Source of the DNA: Tetrastigma voinierianum
Taxonomy: Eukaryota > Streptophyta > Magnoliopsida > Vitales > Vitaceae
DNA length: 64,000 bases
Direction of reading: 5' to 3'
Assembly (NCBI GenBank): GCA_016808115.1
Contig: JAEQBH010000033.1
Coordinates: 1,101,001 to 1,165,000 of the forward strand
Position 1 is the stretch's first letter; each line of letters begins with the position of its first letter. This document shows, in pieces, positions 22,985-34,336 of this stretch. The translations under genes were made by a program, and so were the position numbers. The notes beneath the pieces are model-generated. The model saw nothing but the letters and a program-made list of their open reading frames with translations, did no database searches and was not told the origin of the DNA.

Positions 22985-24200
22985 TAAAATCACAGGCGTG
23001 TCATGGATCTTTGGTGTAATGGCATAGACATGCCCCTAGGTCCACAGAGAATCTCGACTTGTGGGCCACAGTATCGACATCAGCCCATCACTCTGGCCTC
23101 TACGGCATGTCTGTAAGATGAAAGTGCTATCTGACACCTTGGGACTAATCTTGGTTCCTCTGGCTGTCTTGGGGTAAGAAGGAATATCTCTTAGTCTTTG
23201 AACGTCCCATTGGCTGGGGTTTGAAGTTTCCCATAACCACAGGATCCTTACCTCTGTGGATCCATCTCATGTACTACTGAGGTGATATAATGATAGCATG
23301 TCGTAGCCAGATCTAGTTAGAAGCCCCGACTCGGCCTTAGCCCTAATAGTTGTGGCCTCGTCCCTGAAATCCTCATGGAATAGAAGTTTTCCTCTTCTTT
23401 CCCGAACTAGAAGAAGGCTGACCATCCTTTCAGGTCATCCTTTAGAAATGCGTATCTTAGATGCTCAGGTGCATCTTATCTCATCTATGCCGCCATTTGT
23501 CCCCAACATAAGTTTATGTGCTTGTAGGAGGAATCCCATAATCTCGGATGGACCTTCAAACCATCTCGAAAATTTCTCCACATTGGCCATGTTTGTGGCG
23601 CGTCATCCTAGGCGTGATAGGCTCTACGAAATTAGCCACGTACTCGAGTACTATCATATTTCTCTATTTCAACTCAAAGAACTCTCGGGCTTTTGCATGC
23701 CTAGCAGATGCCAGGAAAAACTTATTCATGAAAAGCTCTCGGAATTCTCCCCAAGTCATCGTCTTCAGATCCCTTGAGACTTTAATCCAATCCCACCATA
23801 CTTGGGATTCACCCTCTGGCTGAAATGCAGCTAGCCTGATCCTCGTGGTGTTGATGGTGATCTCCATAGCCTCCAAAACCCTTTCAACCTATCGAAACCA
23901 ATGGTCGACTACCATCGGATCCCATCCTCCCCTAAATGTTGGAGGATGATATGCCATAAACCTTTGGTTGTTAATTGGCACCTTTTAACCCCAGTTGCAC
24001 TAGCACATTGCAATGGCGGCTTAATTTATGGCACCCATGGCCTCTCTAAAGGCTGTTTGTCAACAGTGGGTGTGGGTTTATCTCGTATGAATGACCTCTG
24101 GCCCCTTATAGACTGCCAATTTACATATCGAATGAAAAATGAAGTTTCTATTCTTTATTGTTTATTAATTCCATATGCACCACTAATATAATCTAAATAA
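22985..24200 (-). pseudogene. Chromovirus-type Gag (element G, decayed)
   Basis: The best-preserved part, 23664-23876 on the minus strand, reads RLAAFQPEGESQVWWDWIKVSRDLKTMTWGEFRELFMNKFF then SARHAKAREFFELK. This is the core of the plant retrotransposon Gag family, with WW, TWxEFRxxFxxxFF and REFxxLK landmarks. Continuation in other frames gives VLEYVANF and VEKFSRWFEGP-like pieces and then degrades toward 22985. It lies between a Met-type primer site at 24346 and an abrupt loss of similarity near 22984. Protease and polymerase are missing on this side, where solo LTR F and unrelated sequence follow. Confidence 0.8.
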
Positions 24201-24345
24201 ATTTTCATTACACTATTTACCAAGTATATGATTTATACAATATACAACATAGTATCATGCAACCTATAACATATATTAGTTTATCAAAATGCACAATGGA
24301 TGCATGATCTAAACCTTTGCCCATCGAGTCCTAATTTTTTGTATA

Positions 24346-24362
24346 GCTAAGCTTTGATACCA
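24346..24362 (-). promoter_or_regulatory. Primer-binding site of element G (tRNA-Met type)
   Basis: The minus strand reads TGGTATCAAAGCTTAGC, three bases inside the LTR edge at 24366. It is close to the common TGGTATCAGAGC primer site complementary to initiator tRNA-Met. It fixes the minus orientation and shows that the adjacent LTR is a 5' LTR. Confidence 0.88.
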
Positions 24363-24365
24363 TAC

Positions 24366-25745
24366 TGTGACGCCCCAAATCCCGGGGGTATTTGTTTTAA
24401 ATCGCTATCCGTCGTAGTGGCAGAGATTTCTCTGTCGCAGCGAGAATTCACTTGTCTTTCGCTGCGTCCCATCGTGCTCTCGGGCCTTGTCTTGCGCATG
24501 CCGGTCCTGTCGTGCGGCTGCATCCGCATTTCGGGCGTACCATCCGCGACACAACCTCCGCGTCAAGACCCCGAGCTTCGGTTGCGACTTAGAATATCAG
24601 GTCGTGACATGGGCACCTCCTTTGATGACCAAGCTCTGTCGTGACATGAAATTCTTTGTCGTGACAATGAGCCTTCCTACAATGACTAACCCCTGTCGCA
24701 ACATAAAACCTTATGTCGCGACATATAACTCTTCAATCTTGACGATCTTCTATCGCGATAAATAAATTCATGTCGCGACCTAGGAACCCCCTGCCAAGAC
24801 GTAGTTCTATCGTGACACAAAACCCATTGTTGCAACACTGTAATGACAGAGAACCCGAAATCTTGTTGCAATAAGGAAAGTCATGTTGCGACATTTCCAT
24901 AGCTTATCATCTGAGACGACGTGCGCGCCAGCCTTGGCGCGCTCAACACTGTTGTGGATGATAGAGCGCCTCTATCGTGGCTAGCTTTGTAGCGGCAGCA
25001 AAGCCCTTATTGTGGCCATTCCCTGTCACGACATAGAACCTTATGTCACGACATAGAAAGCTCCAACATCCAACACCTTCTGTCACGACATAAAAAAACT
25101 ATGTCGCGACATGGGTTCTGCCTTAGTAGTTATTCTCTATCGCGATACAAAGATCTCCATCGTGATAATAAACCCTTCCAGCAGCAGTTAACTATGTTGC
25201 AACATCATTTTTGCTCTGTCGCGACATAAACTTCCTTGGTCACGACCAAGCCCTTATCGCGGCATGAAAAATGTATGTCGCGACCTAGAAACCATTAGTC
25301 TTGACGATTCTCTATCGGGATAAAAAAAGTTCTGTCGCGACCTAGAAATCCCCAACCAAGACCAAACCTATCATAACAAAGAAACGCAATGTTGCGACAT
25401 TTTTACGTAGCAAAGAAGCGAGAACCATGTTGCGACCGAGAGCCCATGTCCGCGACTGTGCAGACCGGGAGGCTCTGTCGACCAAGGAAACCCATGTCGC
25501 GACCCAAACCAAGAAAAACTATGTCATGACTAGGAGTCCTGTGTAAACCTAAAACTGCATTAGCCGCTACGCTCACGCACCTCAACCCTTGGTAAAACAA
25601 GTAAAGTTCCATCTGCAATGGTCTTTTTGTTACAGAAACCACCCGAAACTAAGGAAAAAGTTTCCAGACTACATAAATCATAAAAAAAAGAGTTTTATTA
25701 TAACTCTTTCTCATTACATATAAAGAAACTGAATAAAATATTGCT
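24366..25745 (-). mobile_element. Element G 5' LTR, left segment
   Basis: The plus strand starts TGTGACGCCCCAAATCCCGGGGG, as in sister LTRs. It runs to the insertion point of element D at 25745 and resumes at 54347. This segment contains a dense GTCGCGAC array. The reconstructed LTR is about 3.1 kb. Confidence 0.82.
24601..25510. repeat. Dense GTCGCGAC palindrome array in LTR G
   Basis: Dozens of intact or CpG-decayed copies occur every 20-60 bp, many within ATGTCGCGACAT contexts. Examples are GTCGTGAC at 24601, 24638 and 24658, GTCGCAAC at 24695, and GTCGCGAC at 24715 and 24772. ATCGCGAT variants are also present (near 24752). The spacers are not obviously repeated, so the palindrome itself is the conserved unit. 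Confidence 0.88.
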
Positions 25746-28590
25746 TGCCTTTTTCTATATAGACTAAAAAACCCCTCAAATTCACATAGTTGAAAGAGTT
25801 TTACACTTCTCTTGCATCCATGTCACTTGGTTAAGATTGCTTGATTAAATAAATCTTTATTGGTGTTCATGATTTTAAAAATGGGTCTAGTATATGACAC
25901 TGCAAGTGCATAGGTCATACAAGTAGTAAAATCTGAATGTAAGTTCAGGTATCATTCCCACATAGATCGACAAGAATTAGAAATCAACTGCCCCTATTTC
26001 TACGAAGTTCTATGCTATTTGGACCTAGAAGCGATGAGTGGAAGTTTTTATCTAGAAAATAAAGTCATGAATTATGAACTAAAAACATAAACTGAAATAA
26101 CATGAAAACAACCAAAAATATAAAGAACAAAATACTGGACCGAATCTGTTCCTTGTGAGAAACGAAAACTATTAAAGAATTACAATGAAACAGTCAATTC
26201 ATACACGAAAATACATTGCTCTGTTTTATGTATGGATCTAGATTTGTCCAAGATTGCCTAAATATTGCAGTTGGATTTCTCCACATTCCTTTGATTGAGA
26301 AACCCTTGCTTCTCCTACAGTCAATATCAAATAGCACTTGTATTTCTGATCTTCTTGCAAGATCTGAGTATTTTTCTTTCTCAATACTTCACTCCCATTT
26401 CTTGATCACTGCAGATCTTTTGCTTTCCTTCTCAGGATTCTTGCAAAATTTCTACCACTTAATTGGTGGTTCATCCTCCAGATCTATTGGTTCTTCCCTT
26501 CTCTTGATTAGATCTTACCTAACACAGGGTTGGGAGCTTCCCTTTAGATTGAGGTGAAATCTCTGATTATTTATATTGATAAATACTCCCCTCCAACTTC
26601 AATTATGAGCGAATGGGGGATTTATCAAAATGAACTTTCAGAGCTCAGCAGTTCATCAATGGTAGTCTAACATACCCATAATTAAATGCTCTCAGCTTTA
26701 AGGAATCTCCAAATTTGTGTCACAAAGAGGGCATCCTGAAAATCAGAGCAAGATACACTCCTTAAAAGGGTATTCGGTACTACCATTAGGAACTTATAGA
26801 TTAAAAAACAATACCAAGTAAATAAATCACAACCCAAATAATTCTCAGTTTTGCGAGAAAAGAGCGTAACTAGCCTTCATCCGAATCGGTGAGCTGCGTT
26901 AATTATTGCATTACGATTAACAATGGCTTATCGTCGAAGTACATCAGCTGTAATAGAAAATTAAGCGAAAAGGAAGAAATGAATTCCAGAAATTTGTCTA
27001 GATTTCACAATTTTCAAACAGTAGTGTTAAAAAGAAAATAACATAAATTAAAATCCAATTTCAATAGTTTCAGCACGGTTGTCCGATTTAGATCCAGAAA
27101 AGAAAAAGAAAATAAAGAAAGAAAATAAAATCTACTATAAACTATACAATGAACCGTTCTTCTCTCCCAGTTCTCGGTGTTGAGAGTGAAAAAGTTAGAG
27201 GTTACATTACTATTCTCACATTGTCTATTTATATCTGTCATAAGAAAATAGGTCGAATGCATAAAGATCCAGGTAGAATTCCTGGAAGAAAAAGCCCAGG
27301 TTACTGTCTCATGTCGCGACCTCGAGATGATGTCGCGGCCTGGATTCCCTTTATTTGCTTTAGTTTAGTTGCGACCAGGATTCTTCAGTTGCGACTAGGT
27401 TTCTTTAAACTTCATTGATTAGTGGTCACGACCTTTTTGGCTAAGTTTTTATCAAGAGTTGATGTCGCGACCTTAGTCTCACGTCGCAACCTTGTTGTCA
27501 TTCCTTTCTACTGCAATTATGAGTCACGACTTCAGTTTTAGGTTGAAACCTCCTTTAGTAAGTCACCACTGGATTACGATTCAGGACTTCCCTTCATCTT
27601 ACTGCTTGCCGCGTCGCCTTGATTTAGGTTGTGACCACATTTCTATTTCTACTATCTTACCTCAGGTCGTGACTTTCTTTTTTTCAGGTTGCGACCTCCT
27701 TTTTTGTCTTTTTCTTTGATATAGTCATAATTTATGTCACATCCTCAATAATTGGTTGACACTGCTTTTGACAGCCCCTTGCCTTTAAACAGGTCGTGAC
27801 CTCAATATGACGTCGCGACCTCTCGTTACTCCTTTCTGGTTGCAGGTTGTCTCAGTTTCTTTAAACATAATTTCAACCTGGATGTTGATGCTCAGTGTGT
27901 ATTCAGGTTGCGACCTAAGTGATTGGTCGCGACCTCCTTTGAGGTTCTTAACTGATTAAGTTATCGTAACTCCCCTTTTCTTGGTAAAGACTTCGTTGGC
28001 AAGGTTTCATGTTACGATCTCAAAATTAGGTTGCGACATGGCTTTGTCATTTTTACTGTTTCTTTAGGTCGCGACCTCAGTGATTGGTCGCAACCTCCCT
28101 TGGGGTCCTTGAATAACAAAGTAGTTGCAACTTCAAATCTCTTTGTTGTGCCTCCCAATTCAGTTCCATGTCGTGACCTCGAGATGATGTCACGACCTCA
28201 AATTGAGTCCTTCATTTAAGAACTGGTTGTAATTTCAAACTTTCTTGCAGAGACCTCATATGTGGCTTCATCAATGGATCAACATCACGACCTCGGATTG
28301 GCGTTGCGACCTCAACTTCTGCCTTGAATAATTTCTTTCGTCTCAACCACATTTTCTTGGTCCCAACCTCATTAAGCGGTCTTGGCGTGTTGTGACACAG
28401 GAAATACTTGAACAAAGCTCCTTTATCCGACTTTCATTTCCTAGTTGCGACCTCATTTTTTGTTCTCAGGCTGAATTCTTCCAGTTTTTGCTGGGATTTT
28501 CGCTTCTGCTGTATTTATCTGGAAAATTAAATTTGAACAAATTAACCAGTTTTCTGTATATGAATCAACAATTATCTTGTAATAAAGGGA
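25746..28590 (-). mobile_element. Element D, 3' LTR (left copy)
   Basis: The plus strand starts TGCCTTTTTCTATATAGAC, matching the right copy at 51544, and follows it for about 2.8 kb. The terminal stretch up to ...CTCATCA is missing, as is the adjacent polypurine tract: after TTGTAATAAAGG near 28588 the sequence jumps into the internal region. ORFs at 26216-26557 and 27149-27418 are inside the LTR and have no domain. The left flank TTGCT does not match the right flank of D, ACTAT, so no target duplication is visible. Confidence 0.85.
27300..28450. repeat. GTCGCGACCTC array in LTR D, left copy
   Basis: Repeated GTCGCGACCTC, GGTTGCGACCTCC and GTCACGACCTC units occur every 30-60 bp. The right LTR has the equivalent array at about 53080-54210. 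Confidence 0.88.
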
Positions 28591-31500
28591 ATGGTTTAAG
28601 AAAAGGGAATGGTTTCCACTTCTATCACAAAATCCTTGATGAAATAATGTATTTAAACAGTTTATTCAACAAGTCTTGTTCTGTGTGTGTGTGCAAGTCT
28701 TCAATCCTTTTCCTCTTCATGTTGAATTTAGTTAATCTTAAAGTCTCCTTAGAAAAGCGGTCAAGGTCCCATGGGCTTGTTTTTCATGCTCCCGATCTTT
28801 AAGCTAATGTAAGATTAGAATTCAGCGCCAGATCAAAGAGGTATTTTCATCTTGTAATGTTGTGCTTAGGTAATTGGGTAGATAATGAGAAAATTTAAGT
28901 TTACAAATTACCCAGTTTCCACTCTTTCTTTTACCTTATTGCCTTCAGCTTTCATCCTTTTCCTTATTTGTACTGTAGATCCTCCTTAATATTGGCCTTG
29001 TTTATCTTTTTGAAATCTTTTTATGGCATTTTGATTACCACTTGCACCTTATCAGGACAGTTCCCTTATTATAGAACTCTTTTGCTTCTGTTTTTCTAAG
29101 AATCGAAATAGTGTAATGTTTTGTCTTCTTAGGCTTTCTATCACCCTTAGAGAACTTTGGGCTAGCAACTCCATTACAGTTGGCATTAGGGTACTGATTG
29201 TTAAAGCACCTGCGAGCTTAATTGTTCAAAGGAGATGAAGCCCTGAGACAAACATGCCACACATCAAATTTTGTACTTTTTCCCTAATCTTTCATGTTAT
29301 TTCTTATCCTTCTACCTTGTAATATTTGGAAATATTTTTCCCCCAAACTTGTTTCTTCTTATACAGTAGACCTTTAAATGTTGGCGGATAATTTGGGCTC
29401 TTCGTTGCGGGGTTATTACGGAAGAGGATTCGAATTTTCGAGTTCTTGTCATTTGAAGAACTAAGGCTTGTTTGGTTCAAACATGGAACTAGAATTGTCT
29501 CTTTAACATATATTGAGGAATGAAGCTTGGAAATGCTCAAAGCGCCAAGGATAGCCTCACATCACTTCTTGTTGGTTGTTTTTTACCTAAGATTTGCGCC
29601 TCGATCGATAATCAACAAGTTCTAGGACCATGAACTCTTAATCAAGAATTTCCCAGAAGATGTTCCTAATTCTTCTCAATGTTTCATGAGTTTTGTTGAC
29701 CAAGTGTATTGTTTATTCAATACTTGTACCGATTCACTATTTATTTACACATTTTCAATCATTTTATTTGTTCTTTCAGTATTATCCCTTTTTTTCTCTT
29801 TTACAATCTAACTTAATTTAAACATTCAGGTTGCACTCCTGATTCCAGTTTACTAGTCTATGCCCTTATTTTTCCTGCATTTTTGTTCTTGGGATAAAAA
29901 CTGAATTGGTAATTTGATACTTGTATAGACAAGGCACTCATAATTTTCATGAAAATAATTGGTGAAACAAACCACACAATTCAGCATATCAATTCATGAA
30001 CCCAAAACAATCAAATTGTTAATAAACTGGAATTTTATTTATTCAAATATCAAACATCTCCATGCTGTACAATCTGATTTATCTATCTATATATAAAAAA
30101 AACTAATGTAAAAATTACAAATAGGACTGTATCTACCCCAAAGGAAATTATCTATTTCTTGATCTAAAACCCTATGCCTTCAGCCACAAAGAGCTATAGC
30201 TCTCTGCTATCGGTTCCCTTGTCAATAATTTATTTGGAAGGAAAGGGAGATTAGGTAAGCGGAGCTTCAATTCAACAAGGTGAGCCTTTTCCTTGCCTCC
30301 TGCAGTACGAGTTCCTCACGGATGATAGGGGTTACGATTAACCCTTCTTCCAATTCCTTCCAATCATCATTCTGATTCTGGTCGTTTATGGAATCATGGC
30401 CAGGTGGTTGTTTTTAGACTCCATTCATTCCATACGCTCTGCATTTCCACCTTTGGAAATTGTCTTTTTCCTCATTCTCCTTTTCCTTCAATCTCATTGT
30501 TTATTCTTTCTGTGTTTCTCCCATCCTTTTATAGTGACCTTGATCCTCTTGGGAACAAAGAAGCTATTAAATCTCTTTTTAATATTTCCAATGAATGAAT
30601 TAAATGAGAGTGCTGGATTCAAGCACCACAGCTATTTTTCAACGAGGAGGCTTGAAGAGGGAAAACTTAAGAGCGGTTGATCATTTCTCTCTAGAAGGCA
30701 TTGAATTTCCTTGAATTCTTCTTTGAAACTCTGTGACCTAAGCGATTCTTTTAATTCGAAGTTGGGTTACGGTTCATATTAATAATATTTTAATTCGGGG
30801 TTCCAAAAGCGATGGATGCGGGAGTGGAAAAGTTGGAATGAATTAAAGATGAAGATAAAAATTGGAATGGAAGTTAGGCTCGATGTCATGCTTCTGATAT
30901 GGAGTGAGTCCTGACATTAAATTTCGATCCTCTTAATTAATGATATTCAATAAATTCAATCTTTAATGCTGGAACGCCCAAAATGAAAGGTTTAAAACCT
31001 ATTTTTATTGAGATTTGGACAATTCTGGTCGCAACCTACAAATTTTATTGCGACTTGCGATGTGGTCACAACCTCAATCTCACTGTTGCGACCTGTTTCT
31101 CTAACTTATTGCTTCAATGTACAGCTTCTTGGTCATGACCTATAATTGATGCTACGACCAAAAAAATATTCAGGTCTCCTTGAACAATTAAATTCACACC
31201 AATTTCAATTAACTAAATCCAATCAAAACAAATACAATTCAATTCATCTTCATCATTCAAATATTCAACAAATCATTCATGCATCGGATTCAAAAATTTA
31301 AGCAAAATAAAATAAAATTCCCCCCAGACTTTCAATCATTCTATATCAGAGACAAAATTTAAATAAATTCAAGAAGAGTATACTGCCCCTTTTTGTCTCT
31401 TTTGCATATTGGAAGTTTGATTGTAGATGTTCCTCCTTTGCACTCTCATATTACCCTGCAAAACTAAAAAAAAAAATTTACTTAATCTTCAAGCAGTAAT

Positions 31501-31680
31501 GCTAAACTACACAAAGTTACTAAGAACTTTCACACAAAAAGTATAAGGGGAAAACTCAAAACAAACTGATGTGGATTGCCTTCCACAAAGCTGCTCATTT
31601 TTTAGTCTTTAGCTGGACTTGCTACTACTATATTTATGTTTCTTCAAATTTTCTCATTCAGCACTAGGATTCATTCTTCC
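28591..31680 (-). other. Element D 3' non-coding region
   Basis: About 3 kb lie between the integrase remnant and the 3' LTR. The content includes polypurine-tract-like stretches on the minus strand (AAGTTTGGGGGAAAA near 29338; AAGTCTGGGGGGAATTTT near 31316) and a small cluster of decayed GTCGCGAC sites at 31026-31150. A 30.4-30.6 kb segment matches, in reverse, 39630-39820 in element C. The same region recurs at 61901-64000. ORFs 29304-29540 and 30396-30680 are within it without recognisable domains. Confidence 0.7.
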
Positions 31681-32845
31681 ATTTGCATTCCTCCCAGGTA
31701 GTGCTTTAATCTTTGACCATTAACTCTGAATTCCTCATGATTGCTGGTTCCAAGTGTCACTGCCCCAAAGGTTGTACTTGATATTACTGTATATGGTCCA
31801 CTCCATTTTTGTTAGCTTCCCACTGGAAAGAAGTCTTGATGCGGGTTGAATAATCGCAGACTTAATCTCACCTTTGGTCTCTCTCGAAAATCCTTTGAGC
31901 ATGCCCGTTTGTCGTTTATCCTTGTAGATTACGGCACTATCATAGGCTTCATTCTCGACTCCTCCAATTCATTTTATTTGAGTAGCCTCTCTTCTTTGAC
32001 TTTGAAATAAAAATTTAGCTTCTTGATGGCCCAGATAGCTTTATATTCTATCTTAAGAGGTAGGTGGCAAGGTTTTACAAGTATTTTGTATGGGGACATT
32101 CGATGGGAGTCTTAAAAACGAGTCTATTATGCGAGTGCATCTCATCAAGTTTAAGAGATCAATCTCTTCTGGCCCCAGACTTCTGATCTTTTAAAAATTT
32201 CTTTATCTCCCTGTTGTTGAAATTTCATCTTGCCCACCATTTGTTTGAGGTGATAAACCCGAGCTCGTAATGTGTTTGATACCATATCTACCCATGAGTT
32301 TGTAAAACACTTTTATTTGCAAAGTGGCTTCCTCTATCGCGATTATAGTTAAGATTGTCCCAAATCTCTTTGAATATTTCTTTGTAAAATCATAGCTATT
32401 GTTAGCATAATTTTTGGGACAATATGTTGCCTGTTGTTTGGATAACAATCTACAGTTAGGAGTATGTATATATTCCAGTGAAAATTTGGAAAGAATACAT
32501 AAAATCTATTCCCCACACATCAAATAGTTGCACCACCAGGATACCTTGCAGGGGAATTTCATGCCTTTTGCTGATACCATTCTTTGGCATTGATCACTGA
32601 CCCACCCGTTCAAAGCGATTCAACTTGAAAAGTAGGCCAAAATAAAATCGAGGCCCGAAGAATTTTGTGGGCTGTTTTGTCTCCTGCAAAATGTCCTCCA
32701 TATGGTGATGCATGAAATTTCTTTAAAATCTTACTTTGTTCACCTTCTGGTACACGTCTTATGATGATCATATCAGCTCCTCTTCTAAACAGCAGTGGGT
32801 CATCCCATATGTAGTACTTGCTGTCAGTCCTTAGCTTTTTTCTCT
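31680..32845 (-). pseudogene. Ty3 integrase (element D, decayed, split from RNase H)
   Basis: The minus strand begins with QQRKKLRTDSKYYIWDDPLLFRR and a zinc-binding-type segment KKFHASPYGGHFAGDKTAHKIL, both typical of the integrase N-terminus. Further on come KVFYKLMGRYGIKHITSSGLSPQTNGGQ (32203-32448), matching the 'RYGVRHRVATPYHPQTNGQ' core block, and a C-terminal NEAYDSAVIYKDK...KWSGPYTV-like stretch. Frameshifts and stops are frequent, and the catalytic D-D-E set cannot be fully placed. The reading is interrupted at 32850 by element B and continues upstream at 47123. Integrase would insert the element DNA. Confidence 0.85.
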
Positions 32846-32850
32846 GTTGA
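32846..32850 (+). repeat. Target-site duplication GTTGA of element B, left
   Basis: It is identical to 47118-47122. Both copies lie in the coding sequence of element D between RNase H and integrase. Joining the sides at one copy restores a continuous reading through SDPNQQ into QRKKLRTD. Confidence 0.88.
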
Positions 32851-34326
32851 TGATTAGTGCTCGAAAAGAGCTATTTGGAACCCTGTTTATTACAGGTTTT
32901 GAGCACGTTTTGCATACTAATCAGCGTAATTAGCCCAATTCGCACATTAAGGTCCCTACTATTCTATTGATCGCATTTTATGGCTAATTTTATAGTTTTA
33001 GCAACCTATTTATGACGAAATTGTTGAGTCGATCCAAGCACGAAAAATTTTAGTCAAACTCAGCATTGATGATCAGAGACCAGAAGGAAAGAAGAGCAAA
33101 AAATCCAAAGAAAATGGAGCGTAGAACAAATTGGGTGTGAAATTGTCTATGTGCGCACTGTTCACCTCATGCACTATTCATCCCATAAGCCACTATTCAC
33201 ATTTCCTGCAGTTACACGCTTTTACCTTTTTGTTACAATTTTTTGCTTCTTCCTATTTTAACCCTTGTAATAGCTTTTGTTTTGGTTTGTTTTGTAATTT
33301 CCCTTGCTCTCAGCACTATATAAGCTTAGTCAAATTCCTGTAAGAAAATCACTTAACCAATAAATTTTTGGGGCACAGAAGCTTTCAGCCCGCTTTTTTC
33401 CAATTTTCTCATTTTTCTACTTTCTCTCCCTTTTCTCTCATTTTCTTGTCACTTTTTGGGCAACCAAACACCCTCCGAGGATGACAACTCAGAGGATGAA
33501 TGACTAAAACCCTTTTTCCATGGAGTGGGAGGCCACTGGGCATGGGATCGAAGGCAATTGAGGGTTTTTCCATGTTTTAACGGAGGTATTTTCTACCATT
33601 TATGGTTTTAGATAAGCCAGTGAGGCTTTAATCGCCGGTTGCTGAATGATTAGTATTTGATAAGATTTCGGGTTCATCGGATGCTAATTGGTAGATCCAT
33701 TGACATCCGTTAGTTATCATCTATGGGTTATTGAAAGGCGATTCAAGGATATTTTTATTTTGCCCAAATTTTAGGTTGATCCCTTCGATTCACTGTAAAT
33801 AGTCAATACTTGGTAAGCTTTTATGGTTTATTGTATGATTATTGTTAGATACAGTTACATTCATTAGTTGTTGGAAAGTGAGTCAAGGTGATGTTATTCA
33901 CTGTCCGAGACCATCAATGGGAGGCAAATACCAATTTTTCAAAGATAGTTATTTAGAATTCGGTTTTAGGTTAAATGAAGAACCGGTTTGGGAGATGACT
34001 ATATGTCATCCTCCCCAATGCGAGGAAAAACCCTGGAGAACCTCAGTTGCCCCAGTGACCTAACACTACAAGGAATTCTATTTTACATTTTTTAACTTGT
34101 TTTTATTTTCAGTTTTTAAACCCCAACCTCCTTTGTTTTTACCAAACACGAAAATCAGTGAAATTCACCATTTTTAACCTCACTTTGTAGATCATTTATT
34201 ACGAACACCCATCCATGTGTTGACCCTAGAATAAGTATCACTGCGGTAACTTTGCTCTTAGCGATGGGAGGAGCCCAGTTAGGATATAAATATTGTTTAT
34301 TTGAATCACTTATTGTGTACAGATCA
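32851..34326 (+). mobile_element. Element B, 5' LTR (1476 bp)
   Basis: It runs from TGATTAGTGCTCG to GTGTACAGATCA and is followed two bases later by a TGGCGCC primer-site start. Copies of parts of it occur at 37000-37842 and 46320-47117. Its first 100 bp and a 'CCAAACACCCTCCGAGGATGACAACTC' segment near 33470 are also found in element A LTRs, so A and B belong to one family. Confidence 0.88.
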
Positions 34327-34328
34327 AA

Positions 34329-34336
34329 TGGCGCCC
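34329..34336 (+). promoter_or_regulatory. Partial primer-binding site of element B
   Basis: TGGCGCC starts as in the tRNA-Asp site of elements A, C and D. The following bases (CGATCTGCAG) do not match, and the downstream AGTTGGTGCC resembles element A's GGATGGTGCC. Confidence 0.6.

Noticed and set aside
24601..25510. CRISPR-like array (short palindromic repeats with unique spacers)
   Set aside because: The repeats are only 8 bp, spacing varies from about 17 to 60 bp, and they sit inside eukaryotic LTRs with no cas genes.
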